Source of the DNA: Actinoallomurus bryophytorum
GTDB taxonomy: Bacteria; Actinomycetota; Actinomycetes; Streptosporangiales; Streptosporangiaceae
DNA: 64,000 nucleotides
Reading direction: 5' to 3'
NCBI RefSeq assembly: GCF_006716425.1
Contig: NZ_VFOZ01000001.1
Location: 5,270,001-5,334,000 of the forward strand
The translations under genes and the position numbers were made by a program. A model generated the notes under the pieces. The model saw only the letters and a list, made by a program, of their open reading frames with translations, was not told where the DNA came from and ran no database searches. This document shows, piece after piece, positions 8,086 to 15,142 of this stretch (position 1 is the stretch's first letter; each line of letters starts with the position of its first letter).

Positions 8086-8929
8086 CGTTCTCTCGCTGTC
8101 CCGCGACGATTTCGACGAGCTGACCGAAGCCTCCGAAGAACTCCGCACCCACCTCGAACGCCTCCGCGCGGCCCCCAAGCCGCCACGGAACAGACAGGGC
8201 GAGGCCGAGATCGCGCTGGCGTCGGGTCACGTCGGAGAGCCGGTGCTGCCGGGGACGTTCGTGGACTACGAACTGTCGCCTCGGGAGTACGAGCTCAGCG
8301 TCGCCCAGACCGTCCTCCAGGTCCACACGAGAGTGGCCGACCTCTACAACCGCCCGATGGACCAGCTCAAGGAGCAGCTGCGGCTGACCATCGAGGCGCT
8401 GCGCGAGCGGCAGGAGCACGAGCTGGTCAACAACCGTGAGTTCGGCCTGCTCCACAACGCCGACCTCAAGCAGCGCATCCACGCCCGTACCGGGCCGCCC
8501 AGCCCCGACGACCTGGACGAGTTGCTGAGCCGGCGCCGAAAGTCACACTTCTTCCTCGCCCATCCGCTGACCATCGCGGCGTTCGGGCGCGAGTGCAGCC
8601 GGCGTGGCATCCATCCCGACAGCGCCGAGATGCACGGCCGCTCGGTGACGACCTGGCGCGGCGTGCCGCTCCTCCCGTGCGACAAGATCCCCATCACCGG
8701 TGGCCGTACGAGCTCGATGCTCGTCATGCGGACCGGAGCGGACGACCAGGGCGTCATCGGCCTGCACCAGACCGGCATCCCGCACGAGGTCGAGCCCAGC
8801 CTGTCGGTGCGGTTCATGGGGATCAACGACAAGGCCGTCATCTCCTACCTCGTCAGCGCCTACTACTCCGCCGCCGTCCTCGTCCCCGACGCGCTCGGCG
8901 TACTCGAGAACATCGAAATCTCCCGCTGA
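7514..8929 (+). CDS. Family 2B encapsulin shell protein, paralogue 2 (with inserted cNMP-binding-like domain)
   Basis: This 471-residue protein is the second shell subunit. The ATG at 7514 matches the position and leader of paralogue 1; an upstream in-frame GTG at 7445 lies inside the hairpin and is unlikely. Residues 1-191 equal paralogue 1 except for three substitutions. The C-terminal half is clearly homologous but diverged, for example in the inserted-domain end ([20 protein letters not shown]), the [19 protein letters not shown] region and the [18 protein letters not shown] loop. Two different Family 2B shell proteins side by side is the arrangement expected for a two-component (heteromeric) compartment. 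The stop is 12 bases before the prenyl synthase ATG, so the shell and enzyme are co-transcribed. Confidence 0.9.
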   Translation: MVVCVVTESAQSGIGVESSPLSLGTAAARNLATTTKSAPQMQGISSRWLLRMLPWVQASGGVYRVNRRLSYAVGDGRVSFSSVGSEVRVVAPELCELPLLRGFGDEGTLNALAGRFVQQEFDAGDVIVEVGRPADQVFLVAHGRVSRVGVGKYGDEIVLGVLADGDYFGDRALAGSQDTWDFTARAATHCTVLSLSRDDFDELTEASEELRTHLERLRAAPKPPRNRQGEAEIALASGHVGEPVLPGTFVDYELSPREYELSVAQTVLQVHTRVADLYNRPMDQLKEQLRLTIEALRERQEHELVNNREFGLLHNADLKQRIHARTGPPSPDDLDELLSRRRKSHFFLAHPLTIAAFGRECSRRGIHPDSAEMHGRSVTTWRGVPLLPCDKIPITGGRTSSMLVMRTGADDQGVIGLHQTGIPHEVEPSLSVRFMGINDKAVISYLVSAYYSAAVLVPDALGVLENIEISR

Positions 8930-8941
8930 CGAGAGGCGCGA

Positions 8942-9982
8942 ATGACCACCACCAGTGAGTCGCGAACGGCCCGTACGGCGGGCGAGGTACTCGCATGGAG
9001 CCGCGGCATGGTCGACCCGGCATTACGTTCGGCCGTCGACACGCTGCCCGGCTCGATGCGGCTGATCGCAGGCCACCATTTCGGCTGGTGGGACGAGCGA
9101 GGCGACCCGACCGACGTCGCCGCCGGAGGCAAGGCGATCCGGCCCGCGCTCGCCCTGCTCGCGGCCGAGGCCGTGGGCGCGGAGCCGTCCGTGGCCGTGC
9201 CCGCCGCGGCCGGCATCGAGCTCGTGCACAGCTTCTCGCTCCTGCACGACGACGTGATGGACGGCGACCGTACCCGCAGGCACCGTCCCACGACGTGGGC
9301 CGCGTTCGGGGTCGGCGCCGCGATCCTCGGCGGTGACGCCCTGCTGACGCTGGCGTTCGACGTGCTGGCGGGGAGCGAGCACCCGGCCGCCACGGAGAGC
9401 ATGCGGCGGCTGAGCGCCGCCGTACAGGACCTGGTCGACGGCCAGAGCGCGGACATCGCCTTCGAGACCCGCGCGGACGTCGACCTGCCCGAATGCCTGA
9501 CCATGGCGGAGAGAAAGACCGGAACCCTGCTGGGATGCGCGTGCGAGCTGGGCGCACGGTTCGCCGGGCGTCCGGACCACGCGGGCCGCCTACGCGTGTT
9601 CGGCGAGCGCCTGGGCCTCGCGTTCCAGCTCGTCGACGACCTGCTCGGCATCTGGGGAGACCCCAAGGTCACCGGCAAGCCGATCCACTCCGACCTGCGC
9701 CACCGCAAAAAGTCGCTGCCGGTGGTCGCCGCCCTGACCTCGGACACTCCGGCCGGCCACTCGCTGGCGGCGCTGTACCACCGGGACGCGCCGTTGTCCG
9801 ACGACGAGCTCATGGACGCCGCCGAGCTCATCGAGCTGGCCGGGGGCCGCGTCTGGTGCCGGCGGAAGGCCGACGAACTGCTGGCGGACGCGCTGTGTCA
9901 GCTGTGGTCGATCGCCCCGGTGGAGCGCCCGGCACGGGAGCTCGAGACGCTCGCCCGCCTGGTCACCGATCGAGACCACTGA
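8942..9982 (+). CDS. Polyprenyl (probably geranyl) diphosphate synthase, likely encapsulin cargo
   Basis: This 346-residue trans-prenyltransferase condenses isopentenyl diphosphate with an allylic diphosphate. GGKAIRP (62-68) binds substrate, and the first aspartate-rich motif DDVMD is at 103-107, followed by GDRTRRHRPT. The second motif reads VDDLLGIWGDP near residue 235, so the usual fifth-position Asp of DDxxD is Gly. The following VTGKPIHSDLRHRKKSLPV is typical of the synthases that accompany Family 2B encapsulins in actinomycetes. The ~40-residue N-terminal extension before the catalytic fold is a candidate encapsulation segment. RBS and spacing (GAGAGGCGCGA, 12 bases after the shell stop) indicate an operon. 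Product chain length cannot be set from sequence alone. Confidence 0.88.
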   Translation: MTTTSESRTARTAGEVLAWSRGMVDPALRSAVDTLPGSMRLIAGHHFGWWDERGDPTDVAAGGKAIRPALALLAAEAVGAEPSVAVPAAAGIELVHSFSLLHDDVMDGDRTRRHRPTTWAAFGVGAAILGGDALLTLAFDVLAGSEHPAATESMRRLSAAVQDLVDGQSADIAFETRADVDLPECLTMAERKTGTLLGCACELGARFAGRPDHAGRLRVFGERLGLAFQLVDDLLGIWGDPKVTGKPIHSDLRHRKKSLPVVAALTSDTPAGHSLAALYHRDAPLSDDELMDAAELIELAGGRVWCRRKADELLADALCQLWSIAPVERPARELETLARLVTDRDH

Positions 9983-10002
9983 ACGGCCGCCGGGCCGCGT
10001 TC
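9981..10002. terminator. Possible bidirectional terminator hairpin
   Basis: GAACGGCC and GGCCGCGTTC form an imperfect stem with a two-base bulge and a four-base loop. It lies between the convergent prenyl synthase and HD-domain genes. Confidence 0.4.
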
Positions 10003-10012
10003 ACTCCGTGGG

Positions 10013-10597
10013 TCACGGCGTGACGGGGTGCCGCGACTGGAAGGCGAGCCGCTGGTCCGCGTCTTCGGCGAGCTCGCCGACTATGTCGTCGAGCGTCATG
10101 AACACCTCCCAGGGCTCCTGCCGGGAGGCCGCCGCGAGATGGTCGACGATCAGCTGTTCGAGCTCCGGCACCCGTTTACCCTTCCAGACCTTGTCGGCGA
10201 GACTCACCAGGAGATCCTCGAACGCGATGTCGGCCCCGGCCCACTCGGCGTGGGTACGGGCGAAGCGAGCCAGCCGCTCCGTCACTCCATGGTCGAGCAG
10301 CAGCCGGTAGCCGATCTCCTCGTGGGCCGAACCCGGCCCGGAGAGCTCTCCCGTACGTACGGACTTGCCGATGTCGTGGGTGGCGGCGCCGTAGATGACG
10401 GCCTCCCGGTCGATCCGCACGCCGGGATACCGGCGGCCCAGCAGGTCGACGAGCCGGTACGCGACGTCGTGCACGGCTCGCAGGTGCGCCGCCAGCCGCG
10501 GCGGCACGTCGAGGCGGCGGAGGAGAAGCTCCACCTGGTCCGGCAGCGCCCGCAGCGTGGGCGTACCGGACTCCGTTAGGGCTCGATCCAGAGCCAC
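10013..10597 (-). CDS. HD-domain metal-dependent hydrolase
   Basis: This 194-residue protein has an HD-superfamily fold. The N-terminal region has the helix HLRAVHDVAYRLVDLL with its metal-ligand His; the HD doublet follows in YGAATHDIGKSVRTGEL. Further metal-site positions are HEEIGYRLLL and FARTHAEWAG, and the closing Asp lies in LVSLADKVWKGKR. The GTG start is preceded by GGAGGTGAG at good spacing, and excludes a much longer open frame running on to 11665, which is antisense to the MMPL remnant. HD enzymes of this size act on nucleotides or phosphorylated molecules. The substrate is unknown, and its convergent orientation does not tie it to the encapsulin operon. Confidence 0.8.
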   Translation of the reverse strand: MALDRALTESGTPTLRALPDQVELLLRRLDVPPRLAAHLRAVHDVAYRLVDLLGRRYPGVRIDREAVIYGAATHDIGKSVRTGELSGPGSAHEEIGYRLLLDHGVTERLARFARTHAEWAGADIAFEDLLVSLADKVWKGKRVPELEQLIVDHLAAASRQEPWEVFMTLDDIVGELAEDADQRLAFQSRHPVTP

Positions 10598-11047
10598 AGA
10601 GCTCACCTCCAGCACGTTGGCGACCGGTCTGTCCGTGTCAGCGACTTCCGGCGTGGGCAGGCCCGGCCGCGAGCCCGTCGCCCGCCGGCACCGGGGGAGC
10701 CGTTCAAAGCGATCCGGCGCCGGGCCGTGGCCCGCCGCCGCGGTCCTCGGTGGGGTCGTCGGGCACCCGTACGACGGCCTCCACGGGGGACAGCTTGGCC
10801 GGGATGGAGCCGCCGCGCAGCAGGGTTCGGAAAGTCGGGTACGCCATCTGCTCGCCGCGGCGGCGTTCCATCTCCCGCCGGCCCGGCTTACCGGCGTGGT
10901 GGCCGTACCGTCGCGGGCGTCCCGGCGTGCAGGGGATCCGGCCCTTGGTCGTGACCGCAGGCCGGGAACGGCCGGCGGAGTGAGGGCCACGCCGTCGGGT
11001 TCGGCGTTCTGCGGCGGGGCCTTTCTGGCCTCCGCCCGTCGGGGCTT
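10598..11047. other. Decayed region upstream of the MMPL remnant
   Basis: About 450 bases with no intact gene. A minus-strand frame at about 10704-10871 encodes a short protein-like C-terminus (MAYPTFRTLLRGGSIPAKLS and following) that I cannot assign; it may be a gene remnant. A stop at 10952-10954 closes the MMPL frame upstream. Confidence 0.4.
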
Positions 11048-12148
11048 GATGGTGAGGGTCGGCGCCTCGCGGCGCTCGCCGCCGGAACCGCCCTGGTCGC
11101 ACTCGTCCTGGCGATCGCGCCCATCTTCGGCCTGCAGATCGGCCAGACCGGCTCTGACGCGCTGGCCCGCAACGGGGCCGCCCACGACACCTTGGTCTCG
11201 CTGCGCGACAACGGGGTCGGCACGGGGATCCTGACCCCGATGAACCTCCTGGTGAAGCCCGGCGCGGACGCCCAGGCCCTCGCCGCCGCGGCACGGAAGG
11301 TCGACGGGGTACGGATGGCGATCGTCGCGGCTCGCGGCCGGGGCGGCGTCACGGACATCGTCGTGGTCCCCGACCACGAGACGCTGGACCAGTCCAGCGT
11401 GGCGACGGTGACCGCCGTCCGCAAAGCGACCAGGGACCTGCCCGGTTACGACGGCATCGCCGGCCAGGGCGCGACCGTCATCGACTACCAGAAGGCGGTC
11501 TACGACAACTTCCCGTACGTGCTCGGGCTGATCGCCCTGGTCACGTTCCTGCTGCTGGTACGGACCTTCCGCTCGATCCTGCTGCCCCTGAAGGCGGTCG
11601 TGCTCAACGTGCTCAGCGTGGCCGCGGTCTTCGGGCTTTCGACCTGGTTCTGGCAGGACGGACACGGCTCGAACGCGGTCTTCGGGATCGCCGGGACCGG
11701 AGCGATCACGTTCTGGCTCCCCGTCCTCATCTTCGCGTTCCTGTTCGGGCTCTCGATGGACTACGAGGTGTTAATCCTGGCCCGCATGCGCGAGGCGTAC
11801 GACCGTAACGGCTCGACCTCCTACGCCGTGGAGTACGGCCTGGGTCGCACCGGCAGGCTGGTCACCTCCGCGGCCCTGATCCTGTTCTTCGCCTTCGCGG
11901 CCCTGGCCTCGACGAACCAGACCGACATCAAGGTGATGGCCACGGCCCTCGGCGCCGGCATCCTGCTCGACGCCACCGTCGTCCGCGCCCTGCTGGTGCC
12001 CGCCCTGGTCTCGCTGTTCGGCAAGTACAACTGGTGGCTCCCGGCATCCGTGGCCAAGGTGCTGCGGGTCGAGCCGTCACCCCTCAGGCCCGACACCACC
12101 GTCGTGCCCGGTGCGGTCTCGGACGAGTACGAGCCCGCTCTGTCCTGA
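11048..12148 (+). pseudogene. 5'-truncated MMPL-family transporter remnant
   Basis: The frame from about 11048 encodes the C-terminal half of an MMPL/RND transporter: a first membrane helix (LAAGTALVALVLAIAPIFGL), the QTGSDALARNG...GVGTGILTP porter segment, and then five more membrane helices. These include FLFGLSMDYEVLILARMREA and GRLVTSAALILFFAFAALAS, signature regions of the second MMPL half. Family members have about 700 residues and two such halves. Here the N-terminal half is missing, and an in-frame stop lies at 10952. A shorter product from an internal start (for example TTG 11192) is possible but would lack its first helix. Confidence 0.8.
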
Positions 12149-12387
12149 CCGCACGAGGACCGAACGACGGCTCGGCGAGTCACCCGGCGGCGTACGGCAC
12201 ATCGCCGTCCGCCGCCGGCGATCGCGGAGGCGCGCCTACCGGGAGTCGGCGCCCTGGCAGCGCGACGGCACTCGGGTGAGTCCGTCTTCTGATTTTTTTT
12301 CGTGGTGGTGTCGAATGGGGCCGGGTCTGTTCGTAGCCAAGGTGAGAGGCCGGCAACGGGCCGGTCGCCGCTCACCGGAGGCTCACC

Positions 12388-12819
12388 ATGTCCGTCACCA
12401 CCACCCCGACCGCCACCACGACGACCGCCACCGCCACCGCCGCCCCTGCCAAGTCGCTGATCTTCGGTGGCCTGACCGCGGCGGCTCTCGCCGCGGCGGC
12501 GACCGCGACCCTGGCCGCGGTGGGTAAGGCCGCGGGGATCAGCCTGGTCGTCGGCGGCGGGCCGATCCCGGTATCCGGGTTCGCCGTACTGACCGTCATC
12601 TTCTCCACGGTCGGCCTGGCCCTGGCCCTCATCCTGACCCGCACGGTCCACCGCCCGCGCACCGTCTTCGTCCGCACCACGATCACCCTCACCGCGCTGT
12701 CACTGATACCCGACCTGGCCGCAGACGCAGCCGGAGCCACCAAGATGCTGCTCATGTCAACGCATCTGCTCGCCGCCGTGATCGTGATCCCGGCCATCAC
12801 CCGCCGCCTGTCCGCCTGA
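12388..12819 (+). CDS. DUF6069-like small membrane protein
   Basis: This 143-residue protein has a Thr/Ala-rich N-terminus followed by four predicted membrane helices, about residues 25-48, 60-82, 93-110 and 120-138. The arrangement resembles the actinobacterial DUF6069 family, whose function is unknown. The Shine-Dalgarno GGAGG sits at good spacing before the ATG. It stands alone, followed after 27 bases by a broken SRPBCC gene. Its composition is normal for the region. Confidence 0.6.
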   Translation: MSVTTTPTATTTTATATAAPAKSLIFGGLTAAALAAAATATLAAVGKAAGISLVVGGGPIPVSGFAVLTVIFSTVGLALALILTRTVHRPRTVFVRTTITLTALSLIPDLAADAAGATKMLLMSTHLLAAVIVIPAITRRLSA

Positions 12820-12846
12820 CCCTTGCCAAGGAACTCGCCAAAGAGC

Positions 12847-13073
12847 GTGCACACCGTGGACCAGGAGAGCGTGAGCGCCACCTTGGCCATCGCCGTGCCC
12901 GCCGAGAGGGTGTTCGCGGTGCCGGCGGATCCGGGGATCCAGGGCGCGATCGATGGCACCGGCTGGGTTCAGGAATCCGTCGACCGTGCGCCGCTCACCT
13001 GGCCGACCTCGCCGCACCCAGCGGCGATGACCTCAACGGAGACGACCCGCACCACCTGTCAGATACGTCCTAG
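12847..13073 (+). pseudogene. SRPBCC-family remnant joined to an unrelated C-terminal tail
   Basis: The frame from GTG 12847 reads VHTVDQESVSATLAIAVPAE and then RVFAVPADPGIQGAIDGTGW, the start of an SRPBCC (START/Bet v 1-like) protein, which normally runs to about 145 residues. Homology ends after about 45 residues at DRAPLT. A second frame then reads LADLAAPSGDDLNGDDPHHL up to TAG at 13071, which looks like another gene's C-terminus. A deletion joining two genes is the simplest reading. Confidence 0.6.
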
Positions 13074-13813
13074 GTCCGGACGGCGGTGTCCGTGGCGTTC
13101 GGGGGCCGGGCGTTGTCGGCGAACGTGGCCAGCCCGGTCTCGAGGAGCCGGGCCGCGCGATGGACATCGGCGGTGATCGCGTCGCGGACCTGTGCAGGGG
13201 TGCGGATGCCGTCCAGGTACTTGCCCCAGGCGTGCAACTGCACGGGCCACAGGCCGAGGAGGGCGGTCGCGGCGATCTGGGGTTCCGGGTCCTGGGGGCC
13301 GAGCCCGGCTCGCTCGGCCAGGACCTCGGCGGCCACGGCGATCAGACGTTCGAGCATCTCGCGCTGGTGGGCGCGCAGCGAGGGCGTGGACATGATCAGC
13401 AAACTGAAGCGCCGGACCGCGGCGCTGGCCCAGGCCTTGTCGTCCTGCGCCTCCAGCCAGGAGATCATGGCGTTCAGATCCTCTGCCAGGATCCGCAGCA
13501 CCGCCTCGACGGGCGTCCTGTCCGGCTCGGCCAGGTCGGTCCGCAGCACGGCCATCACCGTGTCCGGAAGGTCGAGTACCAGCGACTCCTTGGTCGGGAA
13601 GTAGTTGAACACCGTCTTCTCCGAGACGCCGCACGCCTCGGCGATCTCCGAGATGGGAACGGCGTCGAAGCCGCGCTCCAGGAACATCTCCGTCGCGGTG
13701 TCGGTCAGCTGCCGGCGCATCGCGCGCTTCTTGCGCTCACGCAGCCCCTCGGGACTGGGTGCCGGACCCCTGGGGGCTCGGAACGCGGCCCAGTCAACCG
13801 TTCGTGCACTCAC
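13070..13813 (-). CDS. TetR-family transcriptional regulator
   Basis: This 247-residue repressor has an extended N-terminus (about 25 residues). The TetR helix-turn-helix follows at about 30-75: MFLERGFDAVPISEIAEACG, then VSEKTVFNYFPTKESLV. The ligand-binding domain is C-terminal. GTG 13813 is the likely start. The gene is divergent from the DUF1772 gene at 13917, and a near-perfect AT-rich palindrome lies between them, so it probably represses its neighbour and itself. The stop overlaps the stop of the remnant on the other strand. The ligand is unknown. Confidence 0.88.
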   Translation of the reverse strand: MSARTVDWAAFRAPRGPAPSPEGLRERKKRAMRRQLTDTATEMFLERGFDAVPISEIAEACGVSEKTVFNYFPTKESLVLDLPDTVMAVLRTDLAEPDRTPVEAVLRILAEDLNAMISWLEAQDDKAWASAAVRRFSLLIMSTPSLRAHQREMLERLIAVAAEVLAERAGLGPQDPEPQIAATALLGLWPVQLHAWGKYLDGIRTPAQVRDAITADVHRAARLLETGLATFADNARPPNATDTAVRT

Positions 13814-13842
13814 GCTCAGAGAATAGTCCTACGCCCTACAAT

Positions 13843-13872
13843 TACTGCTACTATAAAATTATAGTGACAGTA
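13843..13872. promoter_or_regulatory. Candidate TetR operator
   Basis: A 30-bp dyad centred at 13857/13858: the arms TACTG-n2-ACTATAA and the inverse copy TTATAGT-n2-CAGTA match at 24 of 30 positions or better. It is strikingly AT-rich in this genome and lies 30 bases before the TetR start and 45 before the DUF1772 start. Confidence 0.75.
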
Positions 13873-13916
13873 GTTTTACTCCGACGTCGGACCGGTCACA
13901 GGGTTGAGGGACCATC

Positions 13917-14375
13917 GTGCGCATTCTCGAGCTCATCAACCTGTTCTTCGCCGGCATGCTGGCGGGCGCGGAGTTCGTGGTCCGTTTCGGCGTACGCGCC
14001 GCCATCGGCACTCTCGACCTGCAACCGTCGATCCGGCTCCGCCAGGCCCTGATCCGTACGCTGCGGCTGGTGGTTCCCGGCGTCTACCTGCCGGCGATGC
14101 TGACCGGCATCGCCGTCACGATCTGGAACGGAGGCGGCAGCGGCTTCGCCATCCAGTGCGCGGCCATGGCCGCGATGCTCGGGTGGACCCTGGCCACCTT
14201 CACGGGCACCGTCCCCATCAACGCCGCCATCCTGGACAAGTGGCAGGCCAGTGCCCCGCCCGCGGACTGGAAAGAGACCATCCGCCGCTGGGAGCGGCTG
14301 GACACGGCACGTACCTCGGCGGCGGTCGCGGCCTTCGCGCTCTTCCTGACCGCCGTGGGAGTCCAGCTTCCCTAG
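13917..14375 (+). CDS. DUF1772 (anthrone oxygenase-like) membrane protein
   Basis: This 152-residue protein has four predicted membrane helices: about residues 3-24, 48-68, 78-97 and 130-149. A WERLDTARTSAAVAAF segment precedes the last helix, as in the DUF1772 family. Some members of that family act as anthrone oxygenases; most are uncharacterised. The start is GTG preceded by GAGGG. Its promoter region holds the TetR-type palindrome, so it is probably derepressed by the TetR ligand. An aldehyde dehydrogenase scar begins directly after the stop, so part of the original transcription unit may be lost. Confidence 0.7.
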   Translation: MRILELINLFFAGMLAGAEFVVRFGVRAAIGTLDLQPSIRLRQALIRTLRLVVPGVYLPAMLTGIAVTIWNGGGSGFAIQCAAMAAMLGWTLATFTGTVPINAAILDKWQASAPPADWKETIRRWERLDTARTSAAVAAFALFLTAVGVQLP

Positions 14376-14528
14376 CCCGCCCGCGTCGACCCGGGCTCCG
14401 TGATCGGCCAGGAGGAGATCTTCGGTCCGGTCCTGACGATCCTGCCCTACAAGGACGAGGACGAGGCGGTCCAGTTCGGCCGCCTCGGCATCGAGGAGTA
14501 CCTGGAGACCAAGGCCCTCCTACGCTGA
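14376..14528 (+). pseudogene. Aldehyde dehydrogenase C-terminal remnant with internal deletion
   Basis: The frame reads ARVDPGSVIGQEEIFGPVLT then ILPYKDEDEAVQ, the conserved EEIFGPV segment of aldehyde dehydrogenases. It then jumps to FGRLGIEEYLETKALLR and a stop, which is the family's C-terminal end. About 60 residues are missing between the two parts, and everything before them is gone. No start codon or RBS fits. Confidence 0.75.
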
Positions 14529-14673
14529 CGGCCCCGGCTGGATCCGCGTCGACCTGACCTTGGCGAGGGTGAAGCACGGCTGAAGCAGATCTGAAGGCGC
14601 CGGGGCCTTGACTGAGGGCGTCACCAGGAGTGCGGGCACACACTCCTCCCTTCGTCAGAAAGGAACCGCCGAC

Positions 14674-15132
14674 ATGCTCGGAACACGAACGGCACCGACG
14701 GCAGGTAAGAGATCGTTGGTGCTGGCCATCGCCGCCGGTGCCATCACGACGGGAGCGGCACTGTCGATGAGCGCTCCCGCGGCGCACGCCGCCACGCAGA
14801 CGACAGCGAAGACCGCCACCTCGGCGTCCGCGCAGTCCCAGCCCGGGGCGCGGGAGGTGGAGTCCTGCTGGTTCTCCGGCACGTTCTGGTGGTGCAAGAA
14901 CAGGTACGGGGCGCCGGTCTACTCACGGGGAGACAACCCCACGGTGGTCGGCTACATGTACACCACCACGAGCTGGTTCAAGTGCCGCAAGGAGGGCCGC
15001 AGGAGCAACAACGGCCCGCACCCGAACCGATGGGAGTGGACCCAGGCCGACAACGGCGTGTGGGGCTGGATGAGCGACGGGGACATCTACAGCGAGACCA
15101 ACACGCTGCCTGACTCGCCCTGCCCCCAGTAG
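14674..15132 (+). CDS. Small secreted cysteine-containing protein
   Basis: This 152-residue protein begins at ATG 14674 behind AAAGGA; an upstream in-frame start at 14608 lacks an RBS. Residues 1-40 form a signal peptide with a twin-charged start and a hydrophobic core ending in AAHAA. After a Thr/Ala/Ser-rich linker comes a compact domain of about 75 residues with four Cys (ESCWF, WWCKN, FKCRK, SPCPQ), enough for two disulfides, and many aromatics. The WKxR/GWMSDGDIY pattern resembles small SH3-like secreted proteins of actinomycetes. No enzymatic motif is visible. Confidence 0.65.
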   Translation: MLGTRTAPTAGKRSLVLAIAAGAITTGAALSMSAPAAHAATQTTAKTATSASAQSQPGAREVESCWFSGTFWWCKNRYGAPVYSRGDNPTVVGYMYTTTSWFKCRKEGRRSNNGPHPNRWEWTQADNGVWGWMSDGDIYSETNTLPDSPCPQ

Positions 15133-15142
15133 CTCCGTCGAC

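Noticed and set aside
9600-9982. Terpene cyclase next to the encapsulin operon
   Set aside because: The downstream enzyme has prenyl synthase motifs (GGKxxRP, DDVMD, KSLPV) and no cyclase NSE triad; no other terpene gene is in the window.
10013-11665. 550-codon minus-strand frame as one protein
   Set aside because: Only the last 194 codons are HD-domain-like and have a good RBS and start at 10597; the rest is antisense to the MMPL remnant.
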